Assembly (NCBI RefSeq): GCF_943193015.1
Contig: NZ_CALPCM010000011.1
Location: 1 to 64,000, forward strand
Source: Hominisplanchenecus_A murintestinalis
GTDB lineage: Bacteria; Bacillota; Clostridia; Lachnospirales; Lachnospiraceae
Direction of reading: 5' to 3'
DNA: 64,000 nucleotides
The notes beneath the pieces are model-generated. The model did no database searches. It was not told the origin of the DNA and was given only the letters and a program-made list of their open reading frames with translations. How positions within the stretch are numbered: the stretch's first letter is position 1; every line of letters begins with the position of its first letter. Below, one piece after another: positions 33,434-41,800 of this stretch. A program made the translations under genes and the position numbers.

Positions 33434-34842
33434 CTGCCGATCAAATCATTTTTAACAACGGAAACCTGCTCCTGCTCATTCTCTTTTATGAGACTTTCAG
33501 CAATACGGATTTCTCTGTTTGTTTCCTTTGCCTCCTCACGAAATGACACATTTCTTATTTTGTAGTGCTCTCTTAACTCCGTAAGTTCTTTAATTGTATA
33601 ACCCTCATCGTTGATCTCATTTTCAATACGCTTATATTCTTCATGCTCGTCACCAAAAAAGCTGTCGCCATTTTGATATGTGACCTCTGCCGCCTGAAGC
33701 TGCTCAATCCTCTCCAGTTTTCTAAAAAGCATGTTGAATCTCGCATATTGCTTATAATGCTTGCTGCGGTCTTTGGAACGCTCCGCTTTTTTATCCTGCA
33801 ATTCCTCATGCACCCGATTGAGATCTTCCATGGAATGGATTTCATACTTACTCAAAAACATATACTGCCTGTGAAGCTTATACATCTTCCGTATCTCATC
33901 CCGATACCTATATGCCTGACTATAGGGACGCTGCTTTAATTTCCCAATACGATAAAGCCTTGCAAAATACCGTCTCTGCATACCGGACAGTTTTGCCCGC
34001 TTCAGGTGATACGGAATGACCACTTTAAGAATCCTCATTTCGGAATGATTCTCCTGATAATGCTTCATATCCTCCGTCACGATCCGCCTCTTTAAGATCT
34101 CCTCCGTATAATCTTCTCCGAACCGGTAGCATCTCCTGTATCTTGATAGTCCCGGAGGTCTAACGGCAAAGTATTTATTCTGTTTGACTTCATAGCCCCT
34201 GCCTTTTAACAAGGCAACAAACTCATCAAAATCTGATGCCTCTAATACACAAGCATCCAAATCTCTCTTTATCATGTCAGACCACATAAACCTGCCGTCC
34301 CTGCTGTCTTTCCACTCCGTATAATTCTCCGATGGCTCAGCCTCCTCTCTATCAATGGAGATAGTGGAAAGTCCATATTCTTCACATAGCCTGTTGGTAA
34401 TCGGCTGCATGTATTTTGCCCAGTCACCTTTCTCATAACGGAACTTTTTCCCTGTCAGAAAATTAACGCTGTTGAATACGATATGTCCATGAATATGTGC
34501 TGTATTATCATGCACAGCATAGACCGCCTGGTATTCGTTCTTCAGATACTCATTCACAAATTTACCTACAAGCTCATAAGCCGTCGGAGCATCAATTTCT
34601 CCCTCCTCAAATGAAATGATGATATGATAGCCCTGCCGCTTCTCAGTTTTTCCAAACTGTACCTTGGTTGACTTCATCTGCTCATATGCAAATGGTATCT
34701 GACAGTTTACGCTTCCCGTATAAAGCGTTTCCCCGGTCTTTTCCGAAGCAAGGATATAATTCAGGCTATGCTTTAAATGCCTGCCAGGATCACCGTACTG
34801 GCTCTCCTTCATATAAAGAATCTTAGTGATCGCCAATATCAT
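33418..34842 (-). CDS. relaxase (MobA, MOBP-type)
   Basis: A 474-residue relaxase that nicks oriT and leads the strand into the recipient. The metal-binding motif is NTAHIHGHIVFNSV near residue 112, with an upstream RQGYHIIISFEEGE block and Tyr residues in the first 50 positions. The C-terminal half is basic and helical. It overlaps the mobC gene by 20 bp, a usual arrangement. Length and motif order fit MOBP relaxases of clostridial ICEs. Confidence 0.85.
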   Translation of the reverse strand: MILAITKILYMKESQYGDPGRHLKHSLNYILASEKTGETLYTGSVNCQIPFAYEQMKSTKVQFGKTEKRQGYHIIISFEEGEIDAPTAYELVGKFVNEYLKNEYQAVYAVHDNTAHIHGHIVFNSVNFLTGKKFRYEKGDWAKYMQPITNRLCEEYGLSTISIDREEAEPSENYTEWKDSRDGRFMWSDMIKRDLDACVLEASDFDEFVALLKGRGYEVKQNKYFAVRPPGLSRYRRCYRFGEDYTEEILKRRIVTEDMKHYQENHSEMRILKVVIPYHLKRAKLSGMQRRYFARLYRIGKLKQRPYSQAYRYRDEIRKMYKLHRQYMFLSKYEIHSMEDLNRVHEELQDKKAERSKDRSKHYKQYARFNMLFRKLERIEQLQAAEVTYQNGDSFFGDEHEEYKRIENEINDEGYTIKELTELREHYKIRNVSFREEAKETNREIRIAESLIKENEQEQVSVVKNDLIGRQPKR

Positions 34843-35146
34843 TCACCGCCCTGTTCACAACTTCATTCAGTTTCTGCATATAAGCCAAGAGCCTTGTCTT
34901 ATCGCCGTCTGAATAAAGCATGGAATTATTGTTATGGACGATTTCATTAATATTTACGCCAATCCGGTTCACCTCATTGATAAGGCTGTTTAGCATATGC
35001 CTGATTTCCGGGTAATCCTTGGGACGCTGTGTGATAAGCAACCTGATAAATTCGGATTCCGTCATACCAAGCTCCGATACTTTCGCCTGAAGTTCCTCAT
35101 TCTGCTCCTCCGTCAGCCGGTACGCCTTACGCAAATTCATAGCCAT
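34823..35146 (-). CDS. MobC-like relaxosome accessory protein
   Basis: A 107-residue protein with a ribbon-helix-helix-like start (KAYRLTEEQNEELQAKVSEL GMTESEFIRLLI) and the MobC tail (LINEVNRIGVNINEIVHNNN). MobC proteins bind near oriT and help the relaxase melt DNA. It starts within the stop region of the 225-residue gene (TAAATG) and overlaps the relaxase start. AGGGGG lies eight bases upstream. Confidence 0.85.
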   Translation of the reverse strand: MAMNLRKAYRLTEEQNEELQAKVSELGMTESEFIRLLITQRPKDYPEIRHMLNSLINEVNRIGVNINEIVHNNNSMLYSDGDKTRLLAYMQKLNEVVNRAVNDIGDH

Positions 35147-35824
35147 TTATCTCGCCCCCTTTGCCTCCTCCTTATCATGATCAAAGGATTCCTGCTTTAT
35201 ATCAACTTTATCTGATACAACAATGTGGTCATCTGATATTGCGTCCTCTTTAGCTGCATCTTCCTGCGTCTCATTATGCTGCTCTTCCTTAGGATGCTCC
35301 GCCGGTTCTGCTTTTGCTACCGTCCCGTAAGCCGCATCCTCTGAAACAATCTGGTTCTCATACATAGGGATGTTATAAACCGGAACAAGATTAAACTTCT
35401 CACAAAGCCCTGTACATATTCGATCCGCAACTACCCCTACCTTTCTTCCATACTTCGTTTGATAGAAGATTTTATCGAGAATCCACTTGTCCTTTTTTAA
35501 CTCTTCTAACTTCTTCCGGGTTTTACACTTATGGACAAAATCGGACTCTGCCTTTACAGCTTCTTCCGCTTGATAAATCTCCTCATAGTTATACTCACAC
35601 ACCAGATCCACAACATCATCAAATGTTGTCTCTTCTGCCTCCTTACCCTCCATACACAGATACAACTTTCCATCCTTATCTCCAAAAAGCTGCACCCGGT
35701 GCCCTGACAGATTGTTAAGAATAATCTGTGCACCTTTCTTTTGTATCTTCACAGGACTGTCCACCGTCCTTAAGAAGGTTATCAGTCCGTCTGTTGAATC
35801 AATAGAATTTGCCGTCTCATTCAT
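35147..35824 (-). CDS. ICE protein of unknown function upstream of mobC
   Basis: A 225-residue acidic protein. Residues ~15-75 have a compact, mixed fold feel (VKIQKKGAQIILNNLSGHRV QLFGDKDGKLYL), and the C-terminal 70 residues are charged and low-complexity. AAAGGAGG precedes the ATG. It is the first gene after the candidate oriT, transcribed away from it, so it may be part of the relaxosome or regulate the mob genes. No family recognised. Confidence 0.5.
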   Translation of the reverse strand: MNETANSIDSTDGLITFLRTVDSPVKIQKKGAQIILNNLSGHRVQLFGDKDGKLYLCMEGKEAEETTFDDVVDLVCEYNYEEIYQAEEAVKAESDFVHKCKTRKKLEELKKDKWILDKIFYQTKYGRKVGVVADRICTGLCEKFNLVPVYNIPMYENQIVSEDAAYGTVAKAEPAEHPKEEQHNETQEDAAKEDAISDDHIVVSDKVDIKQESFDHDKEEAKGAR

Positions 35825-35916
35825 AGAAAAAATTCCTCCTTTTTATCCGTAATGAAATTGCTTGGAACCCCTGCCTGCCACAGCAAAGGTATTTTCAATC
35901 TGATACTGCCAGATAC

Positions 35917-35973
35917 GCATTTTGTTCGACTATCGTCTCAAAAATGCATCCGGTTAGTGGGCTTTGCCCCCTA
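35917..35973. other. candidate oriT: two inverted repeats
   Basis: GCATTTT (35917-35923) pairs with AAAATGC (35941-35947), and TAGTGGGC (35955-35962) pairs with GCCCCCTA (35966-35973) with one mismatch. The stretch 35825-36152 has no gene and lies immediately before the 225-residue gene, mobC and relaxase, where oriT is expected. A nic site cannot be named by eye. Confidence 0.45.
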
Positions 35974-36003
35974 AAACCCCCGATTATCATAAAAATATGA
36001 TTT

Positions 36004-36151
36004 GGGTCACACTATGCACCCAAAAAACACCATTTTGGGTCACAGCCGGGTGCAGAATCAGCCTGTTTGGGTGCACTATGCACCCAAAAAACACCATTCC
36101 GGGTCACAGCCGGGTACAGATTTAGCCTGTTTGGGTGCTGCATGCACCCAA
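36004..36151. repeat. 64-bp tandem repeat with internal hairpins
   Basis: The unit beginning ACTATGCACCC (36011) recurs at 36075, and the start of a third unit lies at 36139, an exact 64-bp period with a few substitutions. Each unit contains TGGGTGC and GCACCCA as an inverted repeat and a GGGTCACAGCCGGGT stretch. It forms the right half of the gene-free candidate oriT region. Confidence 0.75.
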
Positions 36152-36152
36152 A

Positions 36153-37097
36153 TCACCTTGCCCCTTTTGAATCCACCCGTGCCTTTCCATGTGCATAGTT
36201 TCTGATAAAATCGTTATAATCCTTACACCCATCCGGTGGAAAGGATATGTCCGTCCGGTATCCCAGCCTGATATACTTCTCTGCTAATTTATAAGAAGCA
36301 TTCCTGCCCGCTTCATCATTATCTAAGCGAAAACCTATATTTCGGATTTTCGGATTGTCTCCCAGATACTGCTGTAACGGATTGTCTGCTGTCATCCCAA
36401 GTGCAAGCATATGAACCTGCGGCCTGCGATACATCTCAAAGTAACTCATCAGGTCGATTGCCGCCTCAAACACCAGAACGGTATCACTGTCATTCTCCAC
36501 ATGGAACGCATAGCGTTTATCATTGCCTGCGACATCGCATTTAAAAATCTTTCCTTTGCCGTCATTTGTTCCTCTCATGCTTGCAAATCTTGCCTTTCCC
36601 GCTTTGTCATAACCAACAAAGATGACATTGTGGTATGGCTCTGATTCATAAATCAGTTTCCTGTCGATAAACCACCGGACTGTCTCCCCGGATAATCCTC
36701 GCTCTTCCGTGAGATACCTCATTATCCTCAGATTGTTCGACGAAGATGGTGGAAGTAAAAACGGCTTCTGCTCCTTTTCGACCGGAGCAGAACCCACAGC
36801 CTGAACCGTCATATTCCCGCCCTGTCCTGAAAAATCAAGAAGATAATCCACCGCTTCCCCTATGTCCATGCCGCCAAACTCCATCATGAAATCAATCTGG
36901 CTTCCTCCGGTAATCCCTGTACTGGACTTTCCGGACCACCTGTACCAATGATTATCCGGATAAATCCGTATCGAATCCATTTCCTTTATCGTATAAAGTT
37001 TTCCGACACGCTTTATTGTATATCCCATAGCAGATGCCACAGCCTTTAAGTCAACGCTTTTTGCCATCTCTAACTCGCTCTTCGTGAACATTCCCAT
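36153..37097 (-). CDS. toprim-domain DNA primase-like protein (DUF3991)
   Basis: A 314-residue protein. The N-terminal part (LKAVASAMGYTIKRVGKLYT ... IYPDNHWYRWSGKSSTGITGGS IDF) is the DUF3991/zinc-less primase start. The C-terminal part has toprim motifs: LVFEAAIDLMSY near 205 and FRLDNDEAGRNA near 256. Such proteins prime the complementary strand after transfer. The start at 37097 has AAAGGAG ten bases upstream and lies inside the end of radC (46-bp overlap). Confidence 0.75.
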   Translation of the reverse strand: MGMFTKSELEMAKSVDLKAVASAMGYTIKRVGKLYTIKEMDSIRIYPDNHWYRWSGKSSTGITGGSQIDFMMEFGGMDIGEAVDYLLDFSGQGGNMTVQAVGSAPVEKEQKPFLLPPSSSNNLRIMRYLTEERGLSGETVRWFIDRKLIYESEPYHNVIFVGYDKAGKARFASMRGTNDGKGKIFKCDVAGNDKRYAFHVENDSDTVLVFEAAIDLMSYFEMYRRPQVHMLALGMTADNPLQQYLGDNPKIRNIGFRLDNDEAGRNASYKLAEKYIRLGYRTDISFPPDGCKDYNDFIRNYAHGKARVDSKGAR

Positions 37098-37668
37098 AGC
37101 CAAGTGTCTCCTTTCTCCAGTCCGCTGCAACAATTCCCTTTGGCACTTCTTCCGCTACTCTTTGGAATTTCAGCGTATCGAGAAGATCTGAATATACCAC
37201 ATGATGATCAAACACAACTGTACCTTTCTCGTGCATACTGTAAAAAACCTTATTATCACCACCGACAATCACATGATCCAGTAAAGGTATTCCCATAAGC
37301 GAGAATACCTCTACCAGCCTGTGCGTAAGTGATATATCCGTCTTTGACGGTTCAAGGTTACCGGATGGATGGTTGTGAACGATAATGACATTCGCTGCAT
37401 TGGAAAGTATGCTTGATTTTAAGAGTTCCCTCGGCTCTGCCAGTGCACCGTTAATTGTGCCCACACTGGCAAAGTTCACATTGATTGGTGTACCGTCAGT
37501 CTTTAAATTAACCACCGCCACCACTTCCCTGTCAAAGTCAGACATCACATTGCCGAGGGCCTCTATCGCTGTTTCCGGCGTATTGATTTTTATTTTGGAA
37601 AACACAGGTGCATCCTTCACAAGCCGGATGCTGACAACTTCGAGCTTAAATGCCCTCTCTCCTATCAT
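37051..37668 (-). CDS. radC: RadC-like JAB-domain protein
   Basis: A 205-residue protein with the RadC/MPN layout: PETAIEALGNVMSDFDREVV near 30, then the JAMM metal motif HNHPSGNLEPSKTD near 108 and GIPLLDHVIVGG near 135. The JAMM acidic partner lies upstream. RadC homologues are frequent on ICEs and plasmids with no agreed function. GAGGAGG lies six bases before the ATG at 37668. It overlaps both the 42-residue gene upstream and the primase downstream, so it is one operon. Confidence 0.8.
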   Translation of the reverse strand: MIGERAFKLEVVSIRLVKDAPVFSKIKINTPETAIEALGNVMSDFDREVVAVVNLKTDGTPINVNFASVGTINGALAEPRELLKSSILSNAANVIIVHNHPSGNLEPSKTDISLTHRLVEVFSLMGIPLLDHVIVGGDNKVFYSMHEKGTVVFDHHVVYSDLLDTLKFQRVAEEVPKGIVAADWRKETLGYGNVHEERVRDGKKR

Positions 37669-37774
37669 CTGCATCCTCCTCTCCGAGTTCGATCTCAAGC
37701 ATCACGCCGTCAGGAATATCCGTTATCATTTCAATGAGTGTATTAATATCATCAATCTCAACCACTTCCTCCAT
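37646..37774 (-). CDS. small acidic protein
   Basis: A 42-residue frame (MEEVVEIDDINTLIEMITDI ... LEIELGEEDADDRREGI) with AGGAGG seven bases before its ATG. It starts 12 bp after the DUF5688 gene and overlaps radC by 23 bp. The very acidic composition and tight spacing argue for a real gene. Function unknown; similar small frames accompany DUF5688 genes in related elements as far as I recall. Confidence 0.55.
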   Translation of the reverse strand: MEEVVEIDDINTLIEMITDIPDGVMLEIELGEEDADDRREGI

Positions 37775-37785
37775 CCCGGTACCTC

Positions 37786-38784
37786 CTATCGCTTCTGCTC
37801 TTTGTCATAAACAAGTTCAACCTCCGCTACAGCGTTTATGATGCCCTTATTTGGCGTATCTGTAGCCATCGAGAGCTTTCTTGCATCCCTGTCATAGTGA
37901 TATACCTGATTAGAAAGCCTTTCTGATACATCAACCACATCCATATTGACCTGCTGTACCATCTCGGCAAGCTCTTCCGGATTCCCCATACTCGCAGGCA
38001 CTGCAATCACCTCATGAATAGAGGAAGGCAGAATATACAGGTCATCATTCATGCCCCTGGAAAGTTCATGAAGATTCTTTTCAAAGAGCATATTCACGGC
38101 ACCGGAAACACCCTTATTGTTGGATATAATCCACATCATCTCTTTCTCTCCACGCATACCATCAAGAACCTGCTCCGCAACATCCTTTGGCATGCCTCCG
38201 TCTTCCGTAAGCATCCCGAATATCACCTGTGACATCGGCTTTACAACAGGCTGGAACAGCTTCGGTGTATTCTCGGCTGCAAGTTTGAATAACTGCTCCT
38301 CGCTCATGCCAATTTCTTCTGCAATTTGATTTGTGATCAGTGCACTTCCGATGCCCTTCTCATCATCGCTCACCATAATACGGTAAATGACCGAGGTATC
38401 ATTGACCTCCCTGTGAGGTGCATTTTTCAGGATATCTTTATTCGATTCCGTATTGATGATCACCATGTAGATCTTATCCTTAGCACCATCTGTAAGCAGA
38501 CTACCCGGAAGCAGCGGCATCTTCTCTGCCGCCTCGGTATAAATGTCTGCAAACTCCTTTATGGTAGCCTCTAAACCATCACTTTGCTTGAACCTTTCAT
38601 ACATATCATCCACATAAATCGTTGGAGCACCCTGCTCGCCTTTCTGAAGAATGCTGAGCCCGTCCTTGCTGCCGTTGATTTTATTGACCTTACGTATGGA
38701 AAGCGTTCCATTCCTGTACTTCTCCGGCATATAATCCATAAACTTATCATTTACCAATTCCTTAAACATTGTGTAATCCATCAT
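37786..38784 (-). CDS. DUF5688-family protein
   Basis: A 332-residue soluble protein with the DUF5688 pattern: KDGLSILQKGEQGAPTIYVD, then DDLYILPSSIHEVIAVPA near 255 and a final MATDTPNKGIINA block. The family is frequent in clostridial ICEs and uncharacterised. The start at 38784 is supported by AGGAGG nine bases upstream and by the usual MMDYTMFKEL beginning; a longer frame exists but has no ribosome site. Confidence 0.75.
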   Translation of the reverse strand: MMDYTMFKELVNDKFMDYMPEKYRNGTLSIRKVNKINGSKDGLSILQKGEQGAPTIYVDDMYERFKQSDGLEATIKEFADIYTEAAEKMPLLPGSLLTDGAKDKIYMVIINTESNKDILKNAPHREVNDTSVIYRIMVSDDEKGIGSALITNQIAEEIGMSEEQLFKLAAENTPKLFQPVVKPMSQVIFGMLTEDGGMPKDVAEQVLDGMRGEKEMMWIISNNKGVSGAVNMLFEKNLHELSRGMNDDLYILPSSIHEVIAVPASMGNPEELAEMVQQVNMDVVDVSERLSNQVYHYDRDARKLSMATDTPNKGIINAVAEVELVYDKEQKR

Positions 38785-38846
38785 CTTATAATTCCTCCTT
38801 GCAATAAACAGCCACCAGCCAAGGCTGACCCCCGGCATGATGGCAA

Positions 38847-38878
38847 AAAAACAGAGAAGCATAACCTGTCAGCTTCTC
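38847..38878 (-). terminator. strong terminator after the adhesin gene
   Basis: Minus-strand GAGAAGC pairs with GCTTCTC (38872-38878 and 38854-38860), followed by TGTTTTTTTG. It ends the adhesin message before the DUF5688 gene starts. Confidence 0.8.
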
Positions 38879-38896
38879 ATCACATCAGTTACCGAT

Positions 38897-41800
38897 TCAT
38901 TTTTTGATTTTAGGAAAACGCCTGCGTCTCCTAAAATAATAAACGCCTGCACCAATCAGAATTCCCATGCCGGCTCCGGCGAATAACCACGGATTGAAAT
39001 TACCACCTGTCTGCGGCAGTCTTGGCTTATCCGGTTTATTTTTGACCTTCAGCGTATACTCGACAAACTCAGGTGCATCATCGTCATACTGCAGCACAAT
39101 ATCATGCTTCGTATCATCTGGCACATATCCATCCAGCGCCTTAGTTTCTACAACATAATAGTGAAGATCCTTATCAAAAGCTCCATCCTCTTTGTAGCTG
39201 CCTATAGGGACAGGCTCTGTGACTGCCTTACCATCTTTGCCAGTTTTTAGCTTTGCAAGCACTTTTCCCTTTTCGTCACGAATCTCAAACTCCACACCCT
39301 CAAGAGGCCTTTTGGTGGAGCTGTCCGTCTTGACGATACGGATTTTTCCAAGCACCCGCTCATCCGACATTGCCACCTTCTGGATTTCTCCTGTCTCCTC
39401 TACCGTAAATGGTACTTCCTCTGCAATCCGATATCCATAAGGAGCAGTCGTCTCCCTCAAAGTATAATCTCCTGCCGGGATTGGGTTTATGGTATATGGC
39501 TTTCCATCCGTCGTCCATGCTGCAAAAACCTCACCATTCTCATCGACAATCTCCAGTTTCGCTCCCGTAAGTTCTTTCCCTGTCGTAATATCACTCTTCG
39601 AGATTTCAACAATGATCGGTGTTTCCTCCACCGCTATCTCCTTTGTAAGAAGAGCTGTCTTTGGATCCTGATAAGTGAAGTCTACCTCGTACTCACTCTC
39701 ATCCATCAGATAGCCCGGTGCAGTCTCGATTTCCTTGACATAATACATTCCGATGGGCAGGTCGGCATCAAAGTCTGCCACGCCATTTTCATCGGTCTTT
39801 GCTGACTGTATCAGCGAATCCGCTTCCACAAGCACCGTATCATCCCTGCCAAGGATATCCTCCGTGGCATATACACCATAGATTGCACCCTCTACAGGGA
39901 TCTGATTTACAGAGTTTTTCTTGATAAGCGACAACTGTGTCTTTACTCTCTCGTCAAAAAACTCTGCATTTTCATAAATGACTTCCGTATGGTCATCCTC
40001 ATAGGTGAGAGCGATTTCCTTCGTTGTTTCATCCAAGACATAGCCATACGGTGCCTCCACTTCAACTAAATGATACTTTCCAAGAGGAAGCCCATCCACA
40101 CTCGCCTCACCATTCTCATCTGTTGTAAGAACTGCCACAGCAGCTCCACTTACCACAGGAATATCATTATAGACTGCGATCTTCCTGTTTTCTCCATTAG
40201 CATCCTTCTGATAATCCGGTGTGAAGATATCCTCATCAGCAATCAACTGATATTTCGCTCCGGCTAACGGCTGCTCCTCATACTGAAAGGTTACACTTCT
40301 GTTATCTCCTGTGACCATTGTAAAAATACGGTCTATGATGGTATCATATTCTGCTGAAACTAAGACTTCGCCTGATTTTTGGATGCTGACGCTTCCCTTG
40401 ACTGGCTTATTCTCAATTTCAACCGTAATGACAGGATCGCCATCTTCGTCCTCAAGGACCTGGACTGCACCCTCTTTCGTAACCGTGAAAGGCTTTGGCT
40501 CGTCTGTAATCAGATAACCGTCAGGAGCCTTGATTTCCACAATCTCATAATCACCATATTTTAATTCCAAAGGCGTAGTAACCGTTCCTGTCTCATCCGT
40601 GACAAATTCGGATATCTTCTTATCTCCCACTTTCTGTTCGACATAAGATGATTCATCATCCTCCTGTTCTTCATCCTCTCCATCTGTTTCCTGTACGGTA
40701 TGCCCCTTGCGGATTTTGAAGGTCGCACCGGATAACAGCACAACCTCGCCACTCTCCACATCCTTTTTTACAATACGGATATAAGACTTAAAAGGAGCAT
40801 CGTTAAGTGTTCTCCATGGCTGCGGTTCCCTCGAATCCTCTGTGACTTTGACCGTAAAATCATCTGTCTTATAAAGATCCTTTGGAACTTTCGTCTCTTT
40901 GACCAGATACTCACCAAAGGGAAGTTCCTTTGACCTCGCATACCCCTTTTCATCGGTTATCAGGGTATCATACGTTGCTGCTCCATCCCATCCCTTTTCA
41001 TTGATTTCCGAAATGAGCTTGACGGTAAATTCCGCTCCCTGCACTTTGTCCGTCTCTCCCGTGTCACCGTCTGTTGACACTTTGATGATCTCAAATGGCT
41101 GTTTTATCACATCCTCATACACTTCCTGTTTCAAGGAGATATCCGAATGTATATCCTCTGCCTCCCTGTATTTCAGGTCATACACCGTAGTATCTAAAAG
41201 ACATCCTACGCTCGACTCAATCTCCTTAATATAATAATTGCCATAATACAGATTGCTGAATGAAAACTCCGTATTGCCATCTGTCTTTACTGTTGCAAGC
41301 AAAGCATCCTTTGTTGCAGTCACATCACTGAACTTAAAATCGGTGCCCTTATCAGACCTGATTGGATCAGCGGCATTGTATGTGACCGTACCGGAACCAT
41401 CCGGATATTTGATATCTTCCGATGCATACAAACCATAAGTTGCACCAACTAAGGTTGCATCACCCATAAGCCCTTCCGTCTTTTGTTTCTTTTTCGCCAC
41501 AACATCACAGCGAATCGGAGTATTCGTCACATCCTTATAGAACGTCTCTCCATTGTCCGGCTGCACTTCCCAGACCGTGTTAAGCCTGGAATACCCGTCA
41601 GGTATTTCGACTTCTTTGACATAATAAGTGTTCTGCGTTTTCTTAAAGCCTGCTGACACAGCTGCTCCCAGATCCTCATCATAATGGAATACCGGCACTA
41701 ACGTATCATCTTTTCCTGCTTCCACTACCGTCCTCTGCGTACATGCTGCATCACCAAATACCGCAAAACCTGCCGTAGTAATCTCTTTTCCCGTAAAGGA

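Noticed and set aside
36004..36151. possible CRISPR-like repeats
   Set aside because: Units are contiguous 64-bp tandem copies without unique spacers, and no cas gene is present.
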